The notes under the pieces: model-generated
Seen by the model: the letters and a program-made list of their open reading frames with translations, nothing else
Database searches by the model: none
Told to the model about the DNA's origin: nothing
Assembly: GCA_963573315.1 (NCBI GenBank)
Contig: OY752144.1
Location: 2,102,501-2,166,500, forward strand
Source of the DNA: Entomortierella parvispora
Lineage: Eukaryota; Mortierellomycota; Mortierellomycetes; Mortierellales; Mortierellaceae
Direction: 5' to 3'
DNA: 64,000 bases
Shown: in pieces, positions 35,236-45,156 of the stretch
How positions within the stretch are numbered: position 1 is the first letter of the stretch
Layout: each line of letters starts with the position of its first letter
Translations under genes and position numbers: made by a program

Positions 35236-35445
35236 GGATATGTCGTCTGCTGACCAGGAATCCACTTTATGATGGCGCTCCATGGCGGGAACGATCGCTT
35301 GAAAGACATTCCTTGGCAACTTGCGCCTCGATAACTCCAACCTCTTCATGCTGTCGCGTTCTTTCACGGGATCCTTTTTCTTGGATTTGGATAGGCTCTT
35401 CACCTTGTCCCCTACAGCTGATTTCAAAGACTCTAAACTGATTCG
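35236..35445 (-). pseudogene. In-frame upstream extension of the Fanzor-like gene, cut by a stop
   Basis: Immediately upstream of the ATG at 35229 the same reading frame stays open for about 70 codons (SLSKSKKKDPVKERDSMKRL, then RNVFQAIVPAMERHHKVDSW). It is separated from the ATG only by TAA-AAA (stop at 35233-35235). The text looks coding and flows into the next segment (SADDIS, stop, KMKRENGSDW). This suggests an older, longer N-terminus lost to a nonsense change, or an upstream exon that splices around the stop; I found no clear donor. Confidence 0.4.
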
Positions 35446-35518
35446 ATGAAGGAGGGGATAAGACGTTATTGCATGCTCAAAACATCATCATCTGCTGCAT
35501 GCAATGTTAACCATAGCC

Positions 35519-36354
35519 CTACCACTGCTTCTTGAGTTCTTCCATTGCGACGTCCATATCTAACTTTGCCGGGTAATTTCTGGCTTGCACCTGTCTCTGG
35601 GATTCCCTGTATTTCGCAAGATCGATCAGTGGAACAGCCTGGGTCATGGGCAGCGGCCTCGTGCGCGTTGGTAAGAGAGTGGAGCAGGTCAAAGGAGAAT
35701 ACGACACCACCTCCGAATAAGAGTCTGCTACATGTAAAATTCCAACATGCAGGTTTGACGGCGTTGCAGGACGAAAAACTTGAGAGGCTGAGCGCGTAGA
35801 GGGCACGATGATAGTAGCTTGGAGGATAATGGCGAGACGCCTCAACAAGAGCCTGGTCGGGGGCAGGGAGCAAACGTCTTGCCCAATTTCGATCCCGAAG
35901 GTTGTGGATGCGCCGTTTAGCATATCAGTGATCTTCATCGCAAGTGACATGGTGTCACGGTCGTCCTGAACGATGAGGCCATACTCCTTCTGAAGGACTT
36001 GCAAAGTCAGGTCGATATTCTCATTACGAGGCAAGGGCACAGGTTCTCGGAGAACTCTCTCCAGTCTGTCCTCAAGATCGTCATTTCGAGATTGATCTTT
36101 TGGAACTTTGAGGGCACCTAACACAAAAGCGCCATCGTCTCTGAAGGGAATGATGATCTTGAGAACGGGTTGGTTAGCTATTAGCTTTATAGGTTCTTAT
36201 TAGCTTTATAGGTTTTCAGAAAGCGCGTGCTTGGGAACAGAGCAGCATTCGACAGTACCTGTGCGTTCGACTGCAAAACGTCCAACTCATCCACAGAGAT
36301 GTCAATGGGATCATCATCAAGCATTGCATCGTAAATGTCAACCTCGTGCTCCAT
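35519..36354 (-). CDS. Unrecognised protein encoded upstream of the Fanzor-like gene
   Basis: Exons 36354-36259 and 36157-35519 join in phase (CAG|GTACTG ... CTAAC ... CAAG|ATC), giving about 244 aa; an in-frame ATG at 36528 would add 58 residues. No family was recognised. Seen: an acidic start (MEHEVDIYDAMLDDDPIDIS), PFRDDGAFVLGALKVPKDQS, RLERVLREPVPLPRNENIDL, YGLIVQDDRDTMSLAMKITD, and a beta-rich stretch LHVGILHVADSYSEVVSYSP. The end is a charged helix KLDMDVAMEELKKQW. It lies on the same strand, 290 bp before the nuclease start, so co-occurrence in one mobile unit is possible but not shown. The intron holds a direct repeat of about 20 bp (AGCTTTATAGGTTCTTATT). Confidence 0.5.
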
Positions 36355-36528
36355 GATTGTTCGAGTTGATTCTGAGAGAAGAAGAGAAGCATAAGAGACA
36401 GTGAAAAGCTGCTGTTCGAAAGCGAAGTCTTTTATCAGGTGAATTTGAGCGATGTTTTCGGGCGATGATCTGTTAGGATTGCTCGAGTTTGTTTTGTTTT
36501 TATTTTTGAACGTTGAACGGTTATCCAT

Positions 36529-37366
36529 TTCATCACAAGCCCATGCTATTGCAGTACAGTTATCGTCAGGCTTATGTTCTGATTATATGGCAAAATTAGA
36601 AGCTAGGCACGGAAAACTTTGAGCTGCTGGTCTGTATGCTCCTCCTCTAATAGCGTATGCGCTCATGATCAAGCTTCGTTAGGGGAGACTCCTCGTCATT
36701 ATCCTGATCCATATTCTGATGTGTGTTCAAGTTAATGATGTATTATTGGATGAGAGATTGGATTGTGCTGTGGGAAATGAGACGTTTCGCCGATTCAAGC
36801 AAGCTGCTGAATTTTATACTCAGAATTATAATTTTCAGGAAAGACTAGTTTTATTTAATAGCAGTTGTCGTTGGCATGTGATGTCGTCTTTAGGTGACTT
36901 GAACCGTATCTCCATGCTTTGTTTCGTCCACTGTCCCCTGCTGTCCCCTGCTGTCCCCTGCCTCGCTGGTCCCCCTCCCTGCCCCTTGCCTCTCATCCGT
37001 TGCCATCCGCACCCACTCCGGGGTTCTCGCTCTTCCTCCCCATTATTGATTCTCTATTGCTCATCTCTCCATCTCCCCATCCTTCCATCATCAGGAACCC
37101 AAAGACCCTTGCTCCTCCTCCCAAACTCTATTCCCGTCGTTTCCCTTCGGCCTTTTCCTTTCCTTTCTTTCCCTCCCTTCCCTTCCTTTATACCCGTTAC
37201 ATCCGCACTCTTGGCAATAGCTTAGGCTACGAGATCCAGACCCGCCTCTCTTTAGTATACCCCAGACAAACGAAAATAGCAACGACCCCAGTAGAACGGA
37301 GAGCAACACAAAAAGTAGCCCGAAATCCCAGCACAGAAACAAAAGAACAACCAAACGGTTCAAATT
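36529..37366. other. AT-rich block and leader before the next gene
   Basis: 36540-36910 is AT-rich compared with neighbours. It contains a plus-strand open segment (36719-36919) reading VLLDERLDCAVGNETFRRFK then QAAEFYTQNYNFQERLVLFN, with codon use ending mostly in A/T, unlike host genes here. It may be a mobile-element fragment. From 36920 onward is a C/T-rich leader with three tandem copies of CTGTCCCCTG (about 36931-36960). Confidence 0.4.
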
Positions 37367-38676
37367 ATGTCAAGTGGCGGTTCTTCTTCCCCTGCCTCCG
37401 TCTCCCTGATGATGTTGAGTTCACCTCCTGGAGGATCCTCGCCAGGGTTGGGAGGAGGAGGAGGAGGTAGTAGTGGTGGAACAAGCAGTTCTTCAATGGG
37501 TGCAATCACATCCACACAATCATTGTTTCTAAACAGTATCAGCAACGGTGCCTTGGACGCGTTCCCAGGACTATTGGGTAAAAGAGCAGCCACCTGGAGA
37601 TACTTTCAAAGAGTTTATCAAGGCGGCATGGTCCTGTACAACACAGCCTTACTCTCGGATGAGGATTTAAGACACGGCTATACGGACGAGAAGATGCAGC
37701 GGAGGTAAACCCGAATAATCGGAAAAAAAAAATCATGGAACAGAACAAAACTGACGGACATGGGGCAAGATTCTTGAGAAGGGAATGCGAGAGACTAACA
37801 TCTTGCTCAATCTTTTTTTTTTTTTTCTTTTGTTGGTGCTTGGGGGAGTTATAGGGCATTGCAGTATTTCTTACTGGGAACATCTCTGGCGACTATCTTG
37901 GAAATTCCGAGTATGTCGGATTGTCTAAAAGCCCTGCACGGTGTCGTGCAAGAGTATGAATACTTTACTGGATCAGAGTCTCGTTCAAAGATGGTAAGCT
38001 AGGCTCTTGGGTGGACAGATTGCGACTCTCTCTATGCAAACAACAAACGTTTTTTTTTTTTTTTTGTTTCCTCCCAAAAAAGATCTTTTTCAGGACGACA
38101 ATCCGCAAAGGGACAGAGGGAGTAGTCAAACCCTTTGAAGAAACTGGAGAGTATTCGTTGCTCGAAGTCCGCGCCCTGGTAAAGAAAAGAGCACGAAAAA
38201 GAATTGATCCGCCAAGTAGTTTGCTTGTTCTTTCACCGATTTCATCATCATTCATTCTAATTTTGGGTTTCCTGGATTGCTTGCTGATTGTGTTTTAGCC
38301 GTTCAATATCGACTATGTGGTCACCTTCTCGTCTCTATGTGATGTGATTGCTCAAGTCTATGAGCGGCTTGGTGCTCATGACCAGGACATGTGCATGAAT
38401 TTGACACACCTTGAGATGTTTCAAAAGGTTGACGGCCGGTTTAAGGTAAAAACAAAAAGATGAATGAAAGAAAATCAATGAAATTTTTTACGTCGGTACT
38501 CAAAAAACACTAAAACGCGATTGAAATCCCCCTCCCCTGAAAAAAAAAATTGTTAGAAAATATTGGCTGTCGTCTCCAAAGAACTCGAAATATTAGCACG
38601 GGAGGTCATGGTCGACGAATTGAACTCCATTAATCCTCTAGGATCATTGTCCAGCAGTGATGATTGGGATCTTTAG
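37367..38676 (+). CDS. Conserved protein of unknown function, 279 aa
   Basis: Exons 37367-37704, 37855-37993, 38083-38178, 38299-38445 and 38557-38676, all in phase. The acceptor of exon 3 is AAG (CCCAAAAAAG|ATC). The first ~45 residues are Gly/Ser/Pro-rich. The rest is compact and looks globular: ALDAFPGLLGKRAATWRYFQ, RVYQGGMVLYNTALLSDEDL, ALQYFLLGTSLATILEIPSM, then PFNIDYVVTFSSLCDVIAQV and DGRFKKILAVVSKELEILAR ending with DELNSINPLGSL. The last block, a helix with KIxxxVxKELExLAR and DELNSIxPL, looks like an ancient conserved eukaryotic motif, but I cannot name the family. Probably cytosolic, with no signal or membrane segment. Confidence 0.78.
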
Positions 38677-38933
38677 ATTACCGTACAAATTCAATATATA
38701 TATCCTTTTATTTTTTACAAATACAGCGGATCGGATAATAATAATGAAACAGGAAACGGGTGAGATCAAAAGAGAGAGGCCGCCAATGCATGCACAAAAT
38801 CTAATTCGTGCGACGCAGGGAAATAAAAATACAGAATAATGCTGGGATGATAAAATGCTTATTTTTTTGGGTTTGTTTTGTCTGCATGCGAGTGAGGAGC
38901 GTGGTTCAGGAAGAACCTAGGAGAAACAAACGA

Positions 38934-41900
38934 TCAGGTCATCGATGAGAGTGTTGTAGAGGGCGAAGACAATGAAGAAGAATCCGTCGAAACCTTCATC
39001 TTCTTCGCTGCAGGTCGGTATCCTGCATCAGAAGACGGACGAGAAAGCCGAGTTCTCTCGTGATCGTCATCATTCTCGATATCAGCATCTCGCTCCTCGT
39101 CCTCGGCACCCGTCCGGCGTGCTCTTGCTTCCAATGATACACCACTGCGATCTGTTTCTTCCCTAGAATATTCGTCTCCAAATTGAGTGTCGCCATTTCT
39201 GATATGCTCAGACCGCCGATGGATTGCTCCAGAAACAGGAGAGGGGCTGCGGTCGCTGCTTCTGCTGCGCTTCAGTAAAGCTGCGTCCACTCGCCGATGA
39301 TGGTCGCCATCAACAGGGTTGTCACCCTCAGATCCATCTTCTCTGCGACCTGTTCGATTGCTATCAATTGGAGCAGACCGATCTGGAATGTACGACGCAG
39401 GGTATTGCGAGTGCAAAGAGGTTGACTCGGCAGCCCGTGCGGGAGGAGGGGGAGGGCGATATCCTCTATCAAAAGACCGTCGATCGTCGTCAAAGCCACC
39501 TCCACTATATCCACGATCACGGTCTCTACCACGCTCTCTGTCGCGGTCTTGGTTATAGTCCCGATCTCGGTCTCGGTCACGTTCGCGATCGCGCTCATAG
39601 TAATCATAGTCCTGATCCCTATCGCGGCCACGCATATCGCCACCTCCACCATTTTCACGATCACGGTCTCGCACAGGCAGCTCAGACTTGACTGAGGAAG
39701 CTCCAGCAGGGACTCTATCGCGGAGGTAATAATCATCCGCATCATAGCTTCGGTCTCGTCCACGTGTGTGATGTCGACTAGAATGGTGGTGATAGGAGGG
39801 GTCAACGCGATCACGGTCATAGTCCCGTCCAGATCGGTCTCTATATCGCGGTCCATAGTCTCGCTCTCGGTCACGGCCCTCACGATCTGGTAGTTCGCCG
39901 ACAAGAACGGCATCAGGGGCAGCAGAAACGGTAGGGGCGGTTGAAATAGAGACACCAGGAACAAGGCCAACGTCCCCCACAGCTGGAACCTCTCTGTCTC
40001 GCCTACGGTCAAAATCGCGGTCCCGATCTCTTTCGCGATCGCGTTCACGGGACCAATCTCGACTTCCACGATAGTCGCGTCGTCTTCGGTCCCCGCTGGC
40101 ATATTCACGATAGCGATCTCGGTCAATTCGTTCCCGATCGCGCTCTCGGTCTCGCGCTGCGTAATCATAGTGACGGCCACTGCTTCCGCGATTATAGTAG
40201 TCATAGGCAGGAGCAATTTCCGATGCAGCAGGTTCATCAGTGTAGCCGGGCTTGGAATAGGCAGCGTTGGACAAAGAACCAACAGTTTGCTGAGACCGGG
40301 ATGAATCCTCCCCAAGGGAAGCATGCCGATGTAACTCTGCCAAGTAAGGGTCTACAAACTGGGCTGGAGGAAAGGGAAGTGGAGGTGGATGAGGCCGAAG
40401 AGGTGCTCCAGTCATTGATGCCGCTGAAGTCGCTCCATTCGTGGGTGCTAGAGCAGGACCATGCCTAATAGAGTCATATGGATGGACACCTGATGGGTCG
40501 GTATACCGTTGCAATGGGACACCAGTTGTTCCGTGAGCTACTTCTGCTTCTTTAGGGTCTTGGAAATAGGTCCTAGGTGCATCATGATGCTCTAAAGTCC
40601 CGAGTGGCCCTCCACGATGGGGATCGGACGCTGGATAGTCCTGTCGAGGTAATGTGGGAGGAACATGGCCGCCAAAATCTAGATTCGGTTTGGTTGCGGA
40701 GTAAGGAAGGTAGGAAGGTGAAATCGCAGGAGGTGCTTCGACTTGCTCCTGTCCAACAACAGAAGCGACGGGTACAAAACCCTGTTTGTTATCAAGAACC
40801 TGCTCCGACGGATTGACTCCAGTCATGACTACCAAACCAACCGCCGAGGAATTACTGGGACTAGAGGGTTTTGTAGACGACCCACTTTGAAGCCGCTTCA
40901 TTTGAGGACGTCCTGCGTCGCTCTGTTTGTCTGATTCTGGGCGCTCTAACCTGTCGGGATCGCTCGACTGTCGCGTCGACTGGGGTTGTGGGTGTGGGTT
41001 TTTTGGTTTCGCGTTCGCCTTTTTCCGTTGCTTAGACTCGTACTCATGCCAATCACCTTCAATCTTCGGAAGACTAGAAACGTCGACAGGTATTGGTTAG
41101 GACTTGGTAGCAAGGTGAATAACATGATCAAGGGTCGTAGTTCAATCCCTAAACTTACTCTTCAGGCGTGCAAGCACTTGGCTCTTCCTCTGAAAAGTAC
41201 GAAAAGTTTGATAAAGCCTCTACAGCTGTCGGCCGGTGTTTGGGGTTGAGGCTCAATAATGCTTCGGCGAGCTCCATGGCGCCGGGACTCATAAGCTTAC
41301 CAAACATCTCTCGGAACTTTGAGGCCCTTGATTCAGAGCTGAGATGTTTGATCAGTTCATACCATGGGAGTTGATCCACATCGGGCCAGGACTCCTTCTG
41401 CGGGGTGCCCATGATTCTCCAGATATGATCCAGTTGCGTGATTTCGTTATGTCCCTGAAAAATGGCGCGTCTAGTGAAGAGCTCGACAAAAATGCATCCT
41501 GCACTCCACATATCGACCTCGGGACCATAGGCTGTAGCGCCAAGAATGAGCTCTGGAGGACGGTACCATAGTGTGATGACGCGATTCGTGTAATCCCTCT
41601 TTGTCTTTTTCTGAAAAACTCTTGCTAGTCCAAAATCTGCCAACTTCAGCTCGCCACGCTTATTTAAAAGAAGGTTGGACCCTGTGCAAATAAAAAACCA
41701 ATGTCAGCACAAAAGCTATATGATTCTATAATACGCTCAATACACCCTACAACATACCTTTGATATCGCGGTGTAGAACGCCCTTGTGGTGTAAAAATCC
41801 CAGTCCCTCGAGAAGTTGCTTCATGAGGCATTTGATATGGTCAGGTCTAAACTTCAGTTGCGGATGAGCCAGTATGCCGGTCAGGTCGTGGTCCATGTAC

Positions 41901-43856
41901 TCAAACACCATATACACTGCGCCTTTGGAAACCATGAGTTCCTTCAGGCTGACAACGTAACGATGATTCAACGACTGTAGAAGTTTGATTTCCCGCATGG
42001 CCGTAATAGGGAACTTTTGAAAAGTGAAAATGGAAATCGTTAGAAATTTGGAAGACTGTCAAGATCCTCTCTGGTTTTGACATACGGACGGAGAACTTAC
42101 CCCGTCCTTTTCAGCTTCCATGCGAATTCTTTTGAGTGCCACATATTCTCCTGTTTGCTTGTTTTTGGCCTTGTATACTTTGCTGTAGATGGTTTTCAAC
42201 ACGTTTCGTATTAGTAAATCTGGGCGTTCGAGTACATAGTGCTCAGGAGAGTGCAGTAGGAACTCACCCGTAAGTGCCTTCGCCCACTTGACCAACACGC
42301 TCGTAAAGATCATCACCTTTAGGAAACGAGGCGTAAGACGAGGAAGGATCTGCTTGCTCTGTCGGATGTTGTGATAGTGGGTACATGCGCTGTTGGGCTG
42401 TTGGTGGAGCTTGGGATGGCATCGGGCGCTGCTGGTACTGGTAGTGAGGTGGAGCAGGATGTTGAGGTAAAGACTGCACGGGCTGCAGCGATGGCATTTG
42501 CGGAGGCATTTGCGGAGGCATCTGTGGGGGAGGTGGGGGAGGCGGGGGGTGACCACCAACTGACACTGGGTGCATTTGCGTCGTAGCTTGCAATTTAGAT
42601 TGAGGCTGGGGCTGCAAAGGCAGCTGAGGAAGTTGGGGCGGTAGAGGCGGAGGAATAGGATAGGCTGCTGCAGAATGATCCAGAGGTGGAGGCGAGTGGC
42701 GGCTCTTGTATTCATAGTCCCTCCTATCCCAGTGTCTATATCGCTCCCGATGGCGATCTCGCTCTGCATCCCGATCGCGATCGCGTTCCCTGTCCTGTTC
42801 GAGATCCCGTGGCCGACCTCGCTCGTGATCATAGTCATAGTCTCGAGGTGGGTACTCTGTTCCTTTTGTGGAATTGGCTTCGATTCCCTCATCTCCCTCT
42901 TTCCACTGACTTCGTTCAGGCGATCTGTCACGGTCACGGTCGCCTTCTGTGGCATCATACCGTCCACTACTCCTAGAATCGTCATAGTCGTAATCTCTTC
43001 TCAGGTCGGGATCCTTGCCATCCCTGTAATGCCTTTCATGTCGATCGTGTCTATAGCTTCTGTAGTCGCGATCGGCGGAATGATCCCCATGGTACCGGTA
43101 GTCGTTTCTATAACCACGGTCGTGTCGGTAGTCTCGGTCACGGTCATGGTCACGATCCTGGTCTCTTTCGTGGCTTCTCTCACGACTGTACCGATCTCTG
43201 TGTCGCCCTCGATCTCTTTCTCTGGATCGATCATATCGACTCCTGCTGTATCGGTCCCGCTCACGTTCACGATCTCGTTCCCTAGATCTATCTCTCCGAT
43301 CTCGACTCTGTTCTCGGCGCCAATCGCGTGTTGCACCATAGTCTCTGAAGGTCGGTTGGCTGACAGGTTCCTTGGAGACAATGTCTTGAGCCAGCTGGGG
43401 TTTCCGTCCTAGAATCTCATGTTGAGAGTCCAGCTCCCTTTGTAATTGAAGAGCAGCTGCAGATGCAGCCGCAGCAGACATAGATGCTGAACGTGCCGGT
43501 GCCCTGTTGTAAGGTGAGGTGAAAGTGCTGGTATAGAGGGACTCGGACGCACGCGCCGACTGGAAAGGCAAAGCAGGCGTAGGCAAGGGTTTCGCAACTG
43601 CCGGTACTGTGAATGATGCGGTAATAGTAGTGGCCTTGGCAGCCGTGCTAGTTGTGGCTGCGGCTGAGGTGGCAGTTGCGGGTGTGGTGATGGTGGTGGA
43701 TGTCATGATAGTCGAGACGACAGTTGTTCCCCCATGCAATTGGGAAGGAGTTTCTGCTTGTACTCCTGCCTCAGGCACAGCTTCAGGCAGCGAGGCGACG
43801 GCTACCGACGCGTCCTCGGGGGCAGTGGTTTGAGCGGGGGTCAGGTCCTCATTCAT
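38934..43856 (-). CDS. CTK1: CTDK-I/CDK12-type kinase with giant RD-rich arms
   Basis: Cyclin-dependent kinase of the Ctk1/CDK12 group that phosphorylates Ser2 of the RNA polymerase II C-terminal domain during elongation. Exons 43856-42268, 42182-42101, 42013-41758, 41681-41159 and 41073-38934; 1529 aa. The kinase domain (~508-815) has the Gly-loop VGQVGEGTYGKVYKA, ALKRIRME with catalytic Lys, the cyclin-binding FPITAMREIKLL, HRDIKGSNLLLN, DFGLARVF, T-loop TNRVITLWYRPPELILG and MWSAGCIFVELF. The N-terminal arm is Ser/Thr/Ala-rich, then RD/RE-dipeptide-rich, then Pro-rich. The 713-residue C-terminal arm is also RD/RY-rich and far longer than yeast Ctk1's. One intron uses an AAG acceptor (TTTTCAAAAG|TTCCC), fixed by the invariant PITA motif. 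The pattern is closer to animal CDK12/13. Confidence 0.92.
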
Positions 43857-44937
43857 GGCTCGATTGCTTTCGAGTATTCGGATTCTGTTTGGGATGTTGC
43901 GATGGCAGGAAGGAGGCCTTTTGGGCTGCAATCACAGTCGAGACAGGAGGGTCAATCAAAGCAGGGCCAGGAGAGCGGAGGAGGACAAGAATGACAATGA
44001 ACAATCCGCTGCGGGGGGATGCATTTGAGTCGCCAGAGGGATGCAATCAGGCGCGGATGGAGAATGGAATGAAATAGGATGGAGATGCTATCAAAAATGA
44101 AAGAATGAAAGAGGCTGAAAGGGGAGGAGATCTCGCTGTTCATTTTGCTCTTCTTTGCAATGAACCATGCTGTGCAGGCATGTTCTTTTCAGGCAGTGCA
44201 GAGTCACCGGAACTGAAGAATCGTATGTCTTAACACCTCGACCAACTAAATAGTTTTTAAACTATTATTAATAATTAGAGTCTATTAATATTCGTATTTT
44301 CTAGTGGTTTGTACCTGAGCGTGCATTGCATTGCAGCTGCTTCCTTCCCCTTTCCTCTCTATCTCTTTTATTCCCTGCACGCACACACCTTGATACTTTT
44401 CATCGCACATCTTTCCTTTCTTTACGCCTTTGCTGTGTTGGGTTGCTGTAAGGAGGAAAACATCATCTGTTACTTTGCACCGTCGTTTGCAATGACCAGG
44501 CATTTTGCTGCGCCCTGCTCTCTCTCGGTCTCTATCCCCCTAGCAACCACACCGGGTCAAATAGACCAACAAGCAACAGCCCTGGCATGCAAAGCATAAT
44601 GTTCGTTTCGCCTCTTGCACGAGAACTCTTTCCGCAAACACTGACCCTGCTGGATCCATCGCTCCGTATGAAGTGGCGGATTGTCGCTTCTCGGTAGACG
44701 CCGCAGCCCGGGTGTCTGACGCAAGAACCTTTGCCTTCTCTTCTCGTCCTCGGCGCTCCTGTGGCAGCTGTTGATCACCATCGCCTATTTTTTCCTCTTC
44801 CCCCTTTACGTTCGTTTTGCTTTCTTCCCTTTTTCATTGCCCACATCCCTGCTTTCCCCCCCTTCTCCGTGCCGATTTCCTGCAGATCGAGTCGTCCAAT
44901 CTTTGCACACACGCCAATGTCCTCGGTTGGACTTTCG

Positions 44938-45017
<80 letters not shown>

Positions 45018-45156
45018 GCGAACGCATACACTCTTTTCATCTTCCTTTCTTCCTGCCACTTCCTTCCCATTATCGCCTCCGCCAACCTCAACTTCGGTCC
45101 ACAAACTCGCCCGCGCTCTGAGCAAGTCAGGACTCAAAAGGTTCATAGGGAAAGAA
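43857..45156. promoter_or_regulatory. Divergent promoter region CTK1 / cation antiporter
   Basis: 1.3 kb between two divergent starts. An AT-rich core lies at 44246-44290 (TTTTTAAACTATTATTAATAATTAG). The antiporter side ends in a very long (CT)37 tract (separate entry). No exon is supported, although a plus-strand frame is open from 44731 through the CT tract into the antiporter. Confidence 0.45.
44941..45014. repeat. (CT)37 microsatellite in the antiporter leader
   Basis: Seventy-four bases of perfect CT dinucleotide. It sits about 145 bp before the chosen ATG and is in frame with it as Leu-Ser repeats if translation began upstream. Confidence 0.97.

Noticed and set aside
30564-36920. Terminal inverted repeats bounding the Fanzor-like locus
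   Set aside because: Compared 30600-30900 with 36530-36900 in both orientations by eye; no convincing match, so no element borders are claimed.
39272-40324. 350-codon minus-strand frame within the kinase gene
   Set aside because: Alternate frame of the RD-rich repeat region; composition explained by the repeat, with no start or exon context.
41090-41160. tRNA-like B box (AGTTCAATCCCT) with an A-box-like TGGTAGCAAGG upstream
   Set aside because: The bases flanking the T-loop do not pair, no acceptor stem is visible, and the segment is an intron of the kinase gene.
42675-43412. Hydrophobic plus-strand frame opposite the kinase N-terminal arm
   Set aside because: Reverse complement of RD/RE codons reads as Val/Ile/Ser; an artefact, not a membrane protein.
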